NCBI RefSeq assembly: GCF_947502895.1
Contig: NZ_CANNBM010000001.1
Span: 868,001 to 932,000 of the forward strand
Reading direction: 5' to 3'
DNA from: an uncultured Sulfitobacter sp.
GTDB lineage: Bacteria > Pseudomonadota > Alphaproteobacteria > Rhodobacterales > Rhodobacteraceae
DNA length: 64,000 bases
The position numbers and the translations under genes were made by a program. Below are positions 15,367 to 23,960 of this stretch, in pieces. Within the stretch, counting starts at the first letter, position 1, and each line of letters opens with the position of its first letter. Under the pieces are notes generated by a model. The model was not told where the DNA came from and made no database searches. It saw only the letters and a list, made by a program, of their open reading frames with translations.

Positions 15367-16442
15367 ATTGCGTCGATCATTATCAGTTCGGCCTCTTTAC
15401 CGGTGCAGATACGGCGCGCAGCAGGGCCATACCCCTCTGTGCCCGATCTAAGGTCCGGAAACAGGTTCAACAACTCTTCTCGGGTCTGTGATGCCGTCGC
15501 ATCAACAATATATCCCCCCGGCAAAAAGCTCTCGCTCAGCATGCCTTGGGTTTCGACGATCTGGTGATCGTCAAACAGCAGGTGAATATAAGTAACCCGC
15601 GCACAAGACGCAGGCCGGACTGTCTGGTCGTTCACCAAATCCTTGGCGGCAATCAGCACCTCATCAGCACCAAAGAGCAATTCAGCGCGCCACCCACTGA
15701 CCAAAATGCGATGACGGGGCGAGACAAGCGTATCTTGCAGGGCGCCTAGGGTTCCCGCAGCTATTTTGATAGGCGCCAGATCACCAACGCCCGCAACAGT
15801 GCGCATCCCGATCCAGCGCACGGGCTGTGGACCATGGTCCAGTGTTTCTACCAGATCGCCTTTTTGAAGGCTTTCAATCAGGCGCGGGCCGTCTGGTGTG
15901 TCAATCATCGTCCCTGTTGTGAAACACGCAACCCCCGTATCTCCAGCCGAAATCGTCTCGAACACAATGGTATCCGGATTGGGCTGATTCCACTGAATCG
16001 TGGTCGTCGCCGTTTGAGGCCCCGTAGGCGGCTGTACGTTATCCGAAACAGCCCCCGCAGCCGCACCTGACAACGCGGTAATATTTTGCGTTCCGCCGCC
16101 AATATCGTAAAAATCAATAACCTGCGCTGGTGTAGTGCCGGTTTCGGTCAGGGCGTAAGCCTCGAAATTAGTCGCGCCGCCACCATCAGGGTCTGTCAGC
16201 AAAATCGGCAGGTTATCGGCAGAAAGGACATAGATCACCTCGCCGTTGTCAGGATCTGTCGTCACGGTGATACGCGGATCATCCAGCGTGATTTCAAACC
16301 CCAATACGCCCGTATCCTGATAGAAAGAGACGGTAAAATCCGCCGGATCATCCAACGGCCCCAAAGCCACTTCCAAAAACTCTGACACACCGGAATTTGT
16401 GGCCAGCGCGTTTGAATAATGCAGTTCACTTATACGTGCCAT
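15363..16442 (-). CDS. Hint-domain protein with lamin-tail-like N-terminus
   Basis: A 359-aa protein. Residues 1-110 (ARISELHYSNALATNSGVSE, FLEVALGPLDDPADFTVSFY) resemble a lamin-tail domain. From Cys173 (CFTTGTMIDTPDGPRLIESL, QKGDLVETLDHGPQPVRWIG) runs a Hint (hedgehog/intein) fold, with SPRHRILVSG carrying the block-B type His. Hint domains self-cleave at the Cys; here little sequence follows the domain, so it may release its N-terminal part rather than splice. No signal peptide. Proteins of this type are common in Roseobacter genomes, with no established role that I know. Confidence 0.8.
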   Translation of the reverse strand: MARISELHYSNALATNSGVSEFLEVALGPLDDPADFTVSFYQDTGVLGFEITLDDPRITVTTDPDNGEVIYVLSADNLPILLTDPDGGGATNFEAYALTETGTTPAQVIDFYDIGGGTQNITALSGAAAGAVSDNVQPPTGPQTATTTIQWNQPNPDTIVFETISAGDTGVACFTTGTMIDTPDGPRLIESLQKGDLVETLDHGPQPVRWIGMRTVAGVGDLAPIKIAAGTLGALQDTLVSPRHRILVSGWRAELLFGADEVLIAAKDLVNDQTVRPASCARVTYIHLLFDDHQIVETQGMLSESFLPGGYIVDATASQTREELLNLFPDLRSGTEGYGPAARRICTGKEAELIMIDAI

Positions 16443-16547
16443 GACAGGTCCCTCTTTCGGTCAGAGAGAGAAATAAACAGCGTGCAGGGCAGGATTATGG
16501 TTAATCAAAGGTGAATTGAGGCAGGACGGATGCGCCGACACCGCATG

Positions 16548-16578
16548 AAAAAAGCCGCCCCAAAACAGGAGCGGCTTT
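16548..16578 (-). terminator. Terminator of rpmI-rplT
   Basis: Read on the minus strand: GAAAGCCGC, a 12-base loop, GCGGCTTT and a T-run. It lies 27 bases past the rplT stop. Confidence 0.85.
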
Positions 16579-16604
16579 CAAAATCTTGTGTCGTGCAGTG
16601 CAGC

Positions 16605-16970
16605 TTAGGCGGCCAAAGACGCCTGTGCCTGCTTAACAATCGCAGCGAATGCTTCGGGCTCGTTCACGGCCAGATCAGCCAGAACTTTGCGGTCAACTTC
16701 GATACCGGCAAGGTTCAGACCATTGATAAAGCGCGAGTATGTCAGCGCCTCGTCATGCATGCGAACGGCCGCGTTGATCCGCTGGATCCACAATGCGCGG
16801 AAGTTCCGCTTGCGTACCTTGCGGTCACGGGTTGCGTATTGATTGGCTTTGTCTACTGCCTGACGCGCGACCTTAAAGGTATTCTTGCGACGGCCGTAAT
16901 AACCTTTTGCTGCCTTGACGACCTTGCGGTGACGGGCGTGGGTAACTGTACCACCTTTTGTACGTGACAT
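16605..16970 (-). CDS. rplT: 50S ribosomal protein L20
   Basis: A 121-aa basic protein with the L20 signature: THARHRKVVKAAKGYYGRRK, then ATRDRKVRKRNFRALWIQRI and NAAVRMHDEALTYSRFINGL. It binds 23S rRNA early in 50S assembly and in many bacteria represses its own operon. Eleven bases separate it from rpmI upstream. Confidence 0.98.
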   Translation of the reverse strand: MSRTKGGTVTHARHRKVVKAAKGYYGRRKNTFKVARQAVDKANQYATRDRKVRKRNFRALWIQRINAAVRMHDEALTYSRFINGLNLAGIEVDRKVLADLAVNEPEAFAAIVKQAQASLAA

Positions 16971-16981
16971 ATCGGCTCTCC

Positions 16982-17182
16982 TTAGCGGTCGTAGGGCATG
17001 AAGCCCTTGATGATCTTTGCATCCGGCTCGGACAATGCTGTCGTGCCGCGTGCGTTACGGATGAATTTCTTGCTCCGCTTGATCATGCCGTGCTGTTTCC
17101 CAGCCTGGCTACCGATGACCTTTCCGGTCGCCGAGATCTTAAAGCGCTTCTTCGCGCTCGACTTCGTCTTCATCTTGGGCAT
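16982..17182 (-). CDS. rpmI: 50S ribosomal protein L35
   Basis: A 66-aa protein, normal length, beginning MPKMKTKSSAKKRFKISATG and ending KIIKGFMPYDR. The start is 17182 (AGGAGAC upstream); the reading frame stays open to 17224 but the extra residues are not part of L35. No infC (IF3) is next to it, although many bacteria have infC-rpmI-rplT. Confidence 0.97.
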   Translation of the reverse strand: MPKMKTKSSAKKRFKISATGKVIGSQAGKQHGMIKRSKKFIRNARGTTALSEPDAKIIKGFMPYDR

Positions 17183-17312
17183 TTCTGTCTCCTGTCGTCT
17201 ACAGTTGAAGCGCGCACTCGGCATGCCACTTGAGCCGGCCGCGCAGGAATGAATGCTGCCTATAGGACGCTCCGCGCCCTAACGCAATAGGGGATAAGCA
17301 GGCCCGTGCCGC

Positions 17313-17537
17313 TTAGGGCATGTAGCGGGCAATGACGTTTACAAACACGTCAGGTATCTCTTGCAGGTTATAGCCGCCCGGCTTTCCCTGAATAGCAAAA
17401 ACAATCAGGCCGCCCGCGATCAGAATCGTAATCGCCGATGCCCGCGGCGCACGTTTGTCCGACAATGCTGACAAGATTGACGGAACCGACAATGCCGCAA
17501 TGATAATACCCAAAACGAGCGCTAAATCCGTGTCCAT
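17313..17537 (-). CDS. Small two-TM membrane protein
   Basis: A 74-aa protein with two hydrophobic helices (LALVLGIIIAALSVPSILSA and ASAITILIAGGLIVFAI) joined by a basic loop, SDKRAPRA. It follows pyk in the same direction by about 30 bases and may be co-transcribed. Family not identified; I have the impression that similar small proteins sit beside pyk in Rhodobacteraceae. Confidence 0.65.
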   Translation of the reverse strand: MDTDLALVLGIIIAALSVPSILSALSDKRAPRASAITILIAGGLIVFAIQGKPGGYNLQEIPDVFVNVIARYMP

Positions 17538-17569
17538 GCATGATCTCCTGACTTCACGTTAACCAGACG

Positions 17570-19015
17570 TTACTCTGGATCAGCCGCGAAAATCAAACGC
17601 TCATCACATGGGGCCACACGCAAGATATTGGTGCTACCGGGTACGTTGAACGGCACACCTGCTGTCACCACCACAAAATCCGCCTCTGTCGCAAAGCCTT
17701 CTTCACGCGCCGCACGGGCCGCGCTGACCACCGCTTTCTTGAAACGGTCCAGCTCTTCTGTCAGCACACAGTTCACTCCCCAGCTCAGCGCCAGCCGCCG
17801 CGCAGTGCGCTTCAGGGGGGTAAGTGCGATGATTGGCACACGCGGACGCTCCCGCGCAATCAGCAGCGCCGTGGTGCCCGATTGGGTGAAACAACAGATC
17901 GCCTTTACGTCCGTTGTCTCCGCAATCTCGCGCGCAGCGGCAACGATTGCATCCGCAATGCCGGATCGCGTTGCGGTGCGGCTGCTCTCGATAATCTGGG
18001 TATAGGTCGGGTCTTTTTCGACCTCCATCGCGACATTGTCCATCGTGGTAACCGCCTCGACGGGATAGCTGCCCGCAGCTGATTCTGCCGACAACATCAC
18101 CGCGTCCGCACCCTCATAGATCGCCGTCGCCACGTCAGACACCTCGGCACGGGTCGGCATCGGGCTCTCGATCATGCTCTCCAACATCTGGGTTGCGACG
18201 ATCACAGGCTTACCGACAGCGCGGCAACGTCGCACCAGCCGTTTCTGGATCGGCGGCACGGCAGATACGGGCAATTCGACACCCAGATCGCCACGCGCAA
18301 CCATGATGCCGTCGCTCACGGCCAGAATGTCGTCAAACCGCTCGACCGCCGATGGCTTTTCGATCTTTGACAGAATCGCCGCGCGCCCTTTGGCCAGCGC
18401 ACGCGCCTCGTCCACATCCTCCGGCCGCTGCACAAAACTCAGCGCCAGCCAGTCGACGCCCAACTCGCAAACAAACTCCAGATCAGCGCGATCCTTATCG
18501 CTCAGTGCCGCCAGCGGCAGCACGACATCCGGCACGTTCACGCCCTTGCGGTTCGAAATCGTCCCGCCGGTCACAACTTCACAGTCAGCAAAATCCGCGC
18601 CACAAGTTTGCACGCGCAGTCTGATCTTGCCATCGTTCACCAACAGCGATGCGCCCTCTTCCAGCACGGCGAAAATCTCGGGGTGTGGCAGGCACACACG
18701 GCTGGCATCCCCTTCGGCGGGGTCCAGATCCAGACGGAAGGACGCGCCCACCACCAGCTCTTCACTGTCACCAGAAAAGACACCAACCCGCAGCTTGGGG
18801 CCTTGCAAGTCGGCCAGTATCCCGATGGTCGAACCTGTCTGCGCCTCGACCTCGCGGATCATCGCATGCTTGGCGCGAATTTCGTCATGGCTGCCATGGC
18901 TCATATTGAGGCGAAACACATCCGCGCCCGCTTTGTGCAGCTGGCCGATCATCTCAACGGTGTCAGAGGCAGGCCCCAGCGTTGCCAGAATTTTAACATT
19001 GCGTTGGCGTCTCAT
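17570..19015 (-). CDS. pyk: Pyruvate kinase
   Basis: A 481-aa enzyme for the last glycolytic step (PEP plus ADP to pyruvate plus ATP). MRRQRNVKILATLGPASDTV opens the TIM barrel; FRLNMSHGSHDE holds the substrate Arg/Asn; SKIEKPSAVERFDDILAVSD carries the catalytic Lys; MVARGDLGVELP binds the divalent cation; and VIVATQMLESMIESPMPTRA is the conserved signature. The C-terminal effector domain contains FTQSGTTALLIARERPRVPI. AGAGGAG supports the start at 19015; an in-frame ATG at 19036 is less likely. Confidence 0.97.
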   Translation of the reverse strand: MRRQRNVKILATLGPASDTVEMIGQLHKAGADVFRLNMSHGSHDEIRAKHAMIREVEAQTGSTIGILADLQGPKLRVGVFSGDSEELVVGASFRLDLDPAEGDASRVCLPHPEIFAVLEEGASLLVNDGKIRLRVQTCGADFADCEVVTGGTISNRKGVNVPDVVLPLAALSDKDRADLEFVCELGVDWLALSFVQRPEDVDEARALAKGRAAILSKIEKPSAVERFDDILAVSDGIMVARGDLGVELPVSAVPPIQKRLVRRCRAVGKPVIVATQMLESMIESPMPTRAEVSDVATAIYEGADAVMLSAESAAGSYPVEAVTTMDNVAMEVEKDPTYTQIIESSRTATRSGIADAIVAAAREIAETTDVKAICCFTQSGTTALLIARERPRVPIIALTPLKRTARRLALSWGVNCVLTEELDRFKKAVVSAARAAREEGFATEADFVVVTAGVPFNVPGSTNILRVAPCDERLIFAADPE

Positions 19016-19205
19016 AATATCGCTCCTCTTGACCATATCAGGGTGATGTTAGCGCACACATACCCTCGTTTTCCTAGCCATATCGTTTGACCGCCCCCAC
19101 TAAAAGCCGAAAACAGTTTCAATCTTGTGACAAGCGGCACTAGCTTGCACCTTGACGCCCGCGCCCCCGTCGCCATCTTCAACCAGAACCGCAAAGGAGC
19201 CACCT

Positions 19206-19520
19206 ATGACTGCGCCCACCCAGACCGAGATCGAACTTCAGGCTGCTGCCTTCCGCCGCTTGCAAAAGCACCTGATGGAAGACCGCACCGATGTCCAAAA
19301 CATCGACATGATGAACCTCACCGGATTTTGCCGCAACTGCCTGTCCCGCTGGTACCAAGAAGCCGCCGCAGAGCGCGGCATCGAAATCGGCAAAATGGAA
19401 GCTCGTGAGCTGTTTTACGGGATGAGCATGGACGACTGGAAAGCCAATTATCAAACCGACGCCAATGATGCACAAAAAGATGCGTTCAAAACCTCCTTTG
19501 CACAAAATGTGAAGGAATAG
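19206..19520 (+). CDS. DUF1244 domain protein
   Basis: A 104-aa protein with the DUF1244 core: FRRLQKHLMEDRTDVQNIDM, NLTGFCRNCLSRWYQEAA and ARELFYGMSMDDWKANYQ. Paired cysteines in FCRNCLSRW suggest metal or redox chemistry, but no function is established. ATG 19206 follows AAAGGAG; the frame open from 19152 is not supported. Confidence 0.85.
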   Translation: MTAPTQTEIELQAAAFRRLQKHLMEDRTDVQNIDMMNLTGFCRNCLSRWYQEAAAERGIEIGKMEARELFYGMSMDDWKANYQTDANDAQKDAFKTSFAQNVKE

Positions 19521-19562
19521 CGGTTACCGCACCGCGCCACAGCGCCACAATTAAGTAGCCTG

Positions 19563-19997
19563 CTATCCGCTGAACAGACCGTTGTTGACCAATATTCGGT
19601 GGATCATCTGCTCGGTGAAAGGTCGATTCAAAAGGCTCCAACCTGCACTATGCACAGGATCGTCGTCCTGCTGATCTTTGGTCAGAACGATATGCGCACC
19701 ATGCTTGAGCAAGGTTTGCGCCCCGTCCAGCAGCATTACATTGCCAAAGTCCATTTCCAGAAATGCAGCAGTAAGGCGCGGCTCTCTGGCAAGAGCCGTT
19801 GCGATATCTTGAGGATGCCGCACATCAATCACGCGGCAAGGTCCGGTTGCTTTGAGTGACCCTAAAATATCTTCCGCGATAAACGCATCCGTGTCCTGTA
19901 CAAGGAAAACAGGGACGCTCTGCGCAGCGGGTGATAACAAACTATCTTCGGCGTCTGACCGTGATTCTGGTGTATTCATTCGTGCTGTCTGGAACAT
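19563..19997 (-). CDS. Degenerate receiver-like protein
   Basis: A 144-aa protein whose middle has the alternating pattern of a response-regulator receiver: VPVFLVQDTDAFIAEDILGS (acidic pocket position), RLTAAFLEMDFGNVMLLDGA (phospho-acceptor region), HGAHIVLTKD and LLNRPFTEQMI. The usual Lys-Pro after strand 5 is Arg-Pro, and the phospho-acceptor position appears to be Glu or shifted, so phosphorylation is doubtful. It is divergent from the Crp/Fnr gene with 48 bases between starts, and the two may be linked in function. Confidence 0.55.
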   Translation of the reverse strand: MFQTARMNTPESRSDAEDSLLSPAAQSVPVFLVQDTDAFIAEDILGSLKATGPCRVIDVRHPQDIATALAREPRLTAAFLEMDFGNVMLLDGAQTLLKHGAHIVLTKDQQDDDPVHSAGWSLLNRPFTEQMIHRILVNNGLFSG

Positions 19998-20045
19998 ATC
20001 CCGCTCTGCCGCATTAAACTACGACATAGCACGGAGGAATTACTT

Positions 20046-20777
20046 GTGACGACGAAATGCGTGAACTGCCCTCTCAGAACACTGTCGATCTTTGATCCGC
20101 TGGATGAACGCGAGATAGGATTCATGCAGAAATTCAAGGCCGGAGAACTTGAGGTCGAGCCCCAGACCACCCTGATGATGGAAGGATCAAACAGCCCCCA
20201 GCTTTATACTGTGCTTGAAGGGATGGGCCTACGTTACAAGACACTCGAAACCGGAGACCGAACCGTCATCAATTTTGTCCTGCCCGGTGATTTCATCGGG
20301 CTACAGGCTGGCGTGATGAAAGAGATGCAGCACTCTGTCGAAGCGACAACCGAAATGAAGCTCTGTGTATTTGACCGGAAAATGCTTTGGACGATGTTTC
20401 GTGACCACCCCGAGCGCGCCTTTGACCTGACTTGGATCGCAGCGGTAGAAGAGCATATTTTAGGCGAAAGCCTTGCTATTATCGGCCACTTGGACGGCCT
20501 AGCGCGGATCGCACGGGCCTTTGTTCGCCTGTTTGACCGCGCCGCCGCTCTGGGGATGCTGCAAGGGGCCGAAATGCCCCTGCCCTACCGCCAACAGGAC
20601 CTCGCGGATTCGCTGGGTCTTTCGCTGGTACATACCAATAAAACGCTCAAAATCATGCGCGAAAAAGGCATCGCCGAATGGCGCAAGGGATCCCTTAACA
20701 TACTAGACTACAAAGCAATGTGCGAAATGGCCCAACTCGACGTTGACCGTGAACCTATGACGCGTCCTCTGATTTGA
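20046..20777 (+). CDS. Crp/Fnr family transcriptional regulator
   Basis: A 243-aa regulator beginning at GTG 20046 (GGAGGA upstream). The N-terminus has two cysteines (KCVNCPLR), not the four of an oxygen-sensing FNR cluster. A cyclic-nucleotide-type beta-roll follows (VINFVLPGDFIGLQAGVMKE) and a C-terminal HTH (YRQQDLADSLGLSLVHTNKT, LKIMREKGIAEWRKGSLNIL). The recognition helix lacks the E..SR pattern of FNR/CRP, so its DNA target differs from the FNR box. Effector unknown. Confidence 0.88.
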   Translation: MTTKCVNCPLRTLSIFDPLDEREIGFMQKFKAGELEVEPQTTLMMEGSNSPQLYTVLEGMGLRYKTLETGDRTVINFVLPGDFIGLQAGVMKEMQHSVEATTEMKLCVFDRKMLWTMFRDHPERAFDLTWIAAVEEHILGESLAIIGHLDGLARIARAFVRLFDRAAALGMLQGAEMPLPYRQQDLADSLGLSLVHTNKTLKIMREKGIAEWRKGSLNILDYKAMCEMAQLDVDREPMTRPLI

Positions 20778-20790
20778 TCAGGGGCAGGCC

Positions 20791-21651
20791 TTAAACTGCC
20801 ACCTTGCGCATCTCGTCCAGATAAATCTCGCGCAGGCGCAGCGCTACACTGCCCGGCACCCCCTCGCCTAACGCGACGCCGTCAATCTCGACCACAGGCA
20901 TCACAAACGCACTGGCAGATGTTGTAAATGCCTCATCCGCCTCCTTAGCCTCATCAATGGTAAACGACCGCTCCTCGACCTCCATCTGCGCCTCACGCGC
21001 AAAACGCAGCACGGCCGCGCGGGTGATCCCGTGCAAAATCTCGTTGCCCAGATGCCGCGTGATGATCTTGTTGCCCTTCACGATATAGGCGTTGTTGCTC
21101 GTGCCTTCTGTGACGTATCCGTCCTCAATCATCCACGCATCGTCACAGCCCGCCTTCTTTGCCATCATTTTACCCATAGACGGGTACAACAGTTGCACTG
21201 TTTTGATGTCACGGCGGCCCCAGCGGATGTCCTCGATACTGATAATCTTTGCGCCGCGCTTGGCTGCAGGGCTGTCCGCCAATCCGGGCTTGTTCTGTGT
21301 GAATAAAACAATCGTCGGCTCGGTTGTTTCGGGATCGGGAAAGGCAAAATCACGGTCCCCGTCCGAGCCGCGCGTGATCTGGAGATAGATCAGCCCTTCA
21401 TCAATCCCGTTCACACGGACCAACTCGCGGTGAACCTCCAACAAATCTTCCTTGCTGATCGGGTTGCGCATATCCAGCTCCCCCAGCGATCGGTTCAGCC
21501 GAACGGCATGGCCGTCAAAATCAATCAGCTTACCATCCAGCACAGAAGTTACTTCATAGACACCGTCCGCCATCAAAAAACCGCGATCAAAGATCGAAAC
21601 AGTCGCTTCATTCTCGGGCAGGTATTCGCCGTTCACATAAACTGTCCGCAT
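20791..21651 (-). CDS. dat: D-amino-acid aminotransferase
   Basis: A 286-aa fold-type IV PLP enzyme starting MRTVYVNGEYLPENEATVSI. FDRGFLMADGVYEV is the family N-terminal motif, RRDIKTVQLLYPSMGKMMAK carries the PLP Lys, and WMIEDGYVTEGTSNNAYIVK the conserved Glu and phosphate-binding residues. It transaminates D-amino acids (D-Ala, D-Glu) with 2-oxo acids. The start at 21651 lies four bases after the dgcA stop with GGGGA inside dgcA, so the genes are coupled. With dgcA and dgcN upstream it suggests a D-amino-acid catabolic operon. Confidence 0.9.
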   Translation of the reverse strand: MRTVYVNGEYLPENEATVSIFDRGFLMADGVYEVTSVLDGKLIDFDGHAVRLNRSLGELDMRNPISKEDLLEVHRELVRVNGIDEGLIYLQITRGSDGDRDFAFPDPETTEPTIVLFTQNKPGLADSPAAKRGAKIISIEDIRWGRRDIKTVQLLYPSMGKMMAKKAGCDDAWMIEDGYVTEGTSNNAYIVKGNKIITRHLGNEILHGITRAAVLRFAREAQMEVEERSFTIDEAKEADEAFTTSASAFVMPVVEIDGVALGEGVPGSVALRLREIYLDEMRKVAV

Positions 21652-21655
21652 GGTC

Positions 21656-22621
21656 TTATCCCCAAAGCTCTGGGCTGGGTGGATGCACACCAGCCGTATC
21701 AAATTTCATCGCCGCAGCGCGGTCTTCGGCCAACAACAGCGGCCCGTCAAGATCGACAATTCTGGCCCCTTGGGCCACCAACATCGCAGGCGCCATCGCC
21801 AGCGACGAACCGACCATACAGCCCACCATCACGTCATAGCCCTCAGCCAGCGCCGCGTCGCGCAGCGCCAACGCCTCGGTCAATCCGCCCGTTTTATCCA
21901 GCTTGATGTTCACCATATCATACTTGCCCTTCAAAGAGGGCAAACTGCCACGGTCATGGCAGCTCTCGTCCGCACAGACAGGCACAGGGCGCTGCATCCC
22001 GATCAACGCATCATCCTCTCCCGCGGGCAAAGGCTGCTCCACCAAAGCTACGCCAAGACGCACCAGATGCGGCGCAAGATCGGCATAAACCTGCGCCGAC
22101 CAGCCTTCGTTTGCATCCACAATGATCGTGCTGTCAGGCGCGCCCGCACGCACCGCCTCAAGCCGTGGCATGTCATCAGGCGTGCCCAGTTTAATCTTGA
22201 GAAGGGGCCGAAACGCGTTTTCCGCCGCCTGCGCACGCATCTTTTCGGGCATATCCAGCGACAAAGTATAAGCCGTGATCTCGGGCTTCAAAGGTGCAAG
22301 CCCTGCAAGCTCCCACACCGCTTTTCCACGGCACTTTGCCTCCAGATCCCACAACGCACAATCCACCGCATTGCGCGCAGCCCCCGCAGGCAACAGATCG
22401 TACAAGGCATCCCGCGTCAGCACACCGGACAACCCCTCAATCTGCGCAGTCACACTCTCCAGCGTCTCGCCGTAGCGCGCATAGGGCACACATTCGCCCA
22501 TGCCCGTATGACCGCCATCGGAGATCCGGACAGTCAGCACCCGTGCCTCGGTCCGCGACCCGCGCGAGATCGTGAAAACCTGCGCCAGGCGAAACACGTC
22601 TGCCGTCACTTCAATCTGCAT
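21656..22621 (-). CDS. dgcA: Enolase-superfamily epimerase, DgcA-type (N-acetyl-D-glutamate racemase / dipeptide epimerase)
   Basis: A 321-aa enolase-superfamily enzyme. Visible catalytic features: LLKIKLGTPDD (KxK base), IIVDANEGW (metal Asp), LVEQPLPAGEDDALI (metal Glu), VCADESCHD (metal Asp) and DMVNIKLDKTGG (second Lys). This is the dipeptide-epimerase (L-Ala-D/L-Glu) pattern. Next to a DUF1611/DgcN gene such proteins act as DgcA, racemising N-acetyl-D-glutamate. The gene is followed directly by dat. A 32-bp repeat lies between it and dgcN. Confidence 0.85.
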   Translation of the reverse strand: MQIEVTADVFRLAQVFTISRGSRTEARVLTVRISDGGHTGMGECVPYARYGETLESVTAQIEGLSGVLTRDALYDLLPAGAARNAVDCALWDLEAKCRGKAVWELAGLAPLKPEITAYTLSLDMPEKMRAQAAENAFRPLLKIKLGTPDDMPRLEAVRAGAPDSTIIVDANEGWSAQVYADLAPHLVRLGVALVEQPLPAGEDDALIGMQRPVPVCADESCHDRGSLPSLKGKYDMVNIKLDKTGGLTEALALRDAALAEGYDVMVGCMVGSSLAMAPAMLVAQGARIVDLDGPLLLAEDRAAAMKFDTAGVHPPSPELWG

Positions 22622-22658
22622 ACCGTCCCCTCAAATCAAAGCACGCCCTCACCAGACG

Positions 22659-22690
22659 GCTTCTTTATTTTTCCCTTAAACTCAATCCCG
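22659..22690 (-). repeat. 32-bp intergenic repeat, copy 2
   Basis: Same 16-base and 14-base blocks as the copy at 7503-7534; the middle two bases are CT. It lies 23 bp past the dgcN stop and in the leader of dgcA. Confidence 0.85.
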
Positions 22691-22712
22691 TAACCACTAC
22701 AGGTGCAAGGGT

Positions 22713-23714
22713 TCAAATCGCTTCCAACGCCTCGGCCAGACGCTCGGCCCCAAAGCGGAACGGATCAACTGCAGGCAAGCCCATCGCGGCCTCGACACCC
22801 TCCAGATAGGCCTTCGCCTCGGCGTCGGACATATGCTGGGTGTTCACGGCAAAACCAACGACCTGACAGGCGGGGTTGGCAACCCGCGCAAGGGTCAACG
22901 CCACATCACGGATCGCCGACATCTCCGGCACTTTATAATCAGGCAAACCGCGCATGTGCGGGCGCGTCGGCTCATGGCAGACGATCAGGGCATCAGGCTG
23001 GCCCCCATGGATCAACGCCAGCGTCACACCTGAATAGCTGACGTGGAACAGGCTGCCCTGCCCCTCGATCACATCCCAGTGATCCGCATCATTGTCAGGC
23101 GTCAGATACTCGATCGACCCCGCCATGAAATCGGCTACAACCGCGTCCAGCGGCACACCGTCGCCGGTGATCAAAATCCCCGTCTGGCCCGTTGCACGGA
23201 AGGTGCTTTTCATTCCCCGCGCGCGCATTGCGGCATCCAGCGCCAGCGCCGTATACATCTTTCCGACCGAACAATCGGTCCCGACCGCCAGTACCCGCTT
23301 GCCCGTCCGCTTGACGCCACTCGCAATCGGATACTCGACCGTTGGAATCCGCACATCATGCAAGGTGCGGCCATGTTCTGCCGCCGCTGCCACCAGATCT
23401 TCTTCTTCATTCAGCAAGTTGTGCAACCCCGAGGCCAGATCATATCCCATCGCCAGCGCCGCGATCAGCACCTCTTTCCAAGCAGCCGAGATATAGCCGC
23501 CGCGGTTGGCTACACCAATAACCAGCGTCTTGGCCCCTGCCGCCTTTGCATGGGCAAGTGTCATGTCCTGCAATCCCACGTCGGCCTTGCACCCTTCCAT
23601 GCGCAGCTGCCCCACAGCATTTTCCGGGCGCCAGTCCTTGATCCCTTGGGCCACTTTGGCAGCCAATTGGTCAGGCGCATCGCCCAAAAACAGCAGGTAG
23701 GGTGTCTGGATCAT
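22713..23714 (-). CDS. dgcN: DUF1611 family protein, DgcN-type N-acetyltransferase
   Basis: A 333-aa protein of the DUF1611 family. It begins MIQTPYLLFLGDAPDQLAAK; VLAVGTDCSVGKMYTALALD is the P-loop-like motif typical of the family (GTDxxxGK), and VIEGQGSLFHVSYSGVTLAL and ALIVCHEPTRPHMRGLPDYK follow. In marine Proteobacteria the dgcN-dgcA pair handles D-glutamate: DgcN N-acetylates it and DgcA racemises the product. GGAGA, 9 bases before ATG 23714, sets the start; the ATG at 23729 overlaps this site. Confidence 0.85.
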   Translation of the reverse strand: MIQTPYLLFLGDAPDQLAAKVAQGIKDWRPENAVGQLRMEGCKADVGLQDMTLAHAKAAGAKTLVIGVANRGGYISAAWKEVLIAALAMGYDLASGLHNLLNEEEDLVAAAAEHGRTLHDVRIPTVEYPIASGVKRTGKRVLAVGTDCSVGKMYTALALDAAMRARGMKSTFRATGQTGILITGDGVPLDAVVADFMAGSIEYLTPDNDADHWDVIEGQGSLFHVSYSGVTLALIHGGQPDALIVCHEPTRPHMRGLPDYKVPEMSAIRDVALTLARVANPACQVVGFAVNTQHMSDAEAKAYLEGVEAAMGLPAVDPFRFGAERLAEALEAI

Positions 23715-23960
23715 GGTCCGAATCTCCATTTGAGGATGAATTTCGCGCAGATTGCCGCAAATTCATCGCAATTCAATTGCACATTTGCCGCATATCACCA
23801 TCTGGGCGCATAAATCTCCGACATCTGGCCTTATCTACGCACAAATCGTGCAACGCTTCAAATTGCTGCGTGTGCAAAATACCCTTGCAGCCAAAGGCGC
23901 AATTTTATAACCCCATCGGGCAATTATACGACATTTTATGTCCCATAAGGATCAGCAGTC

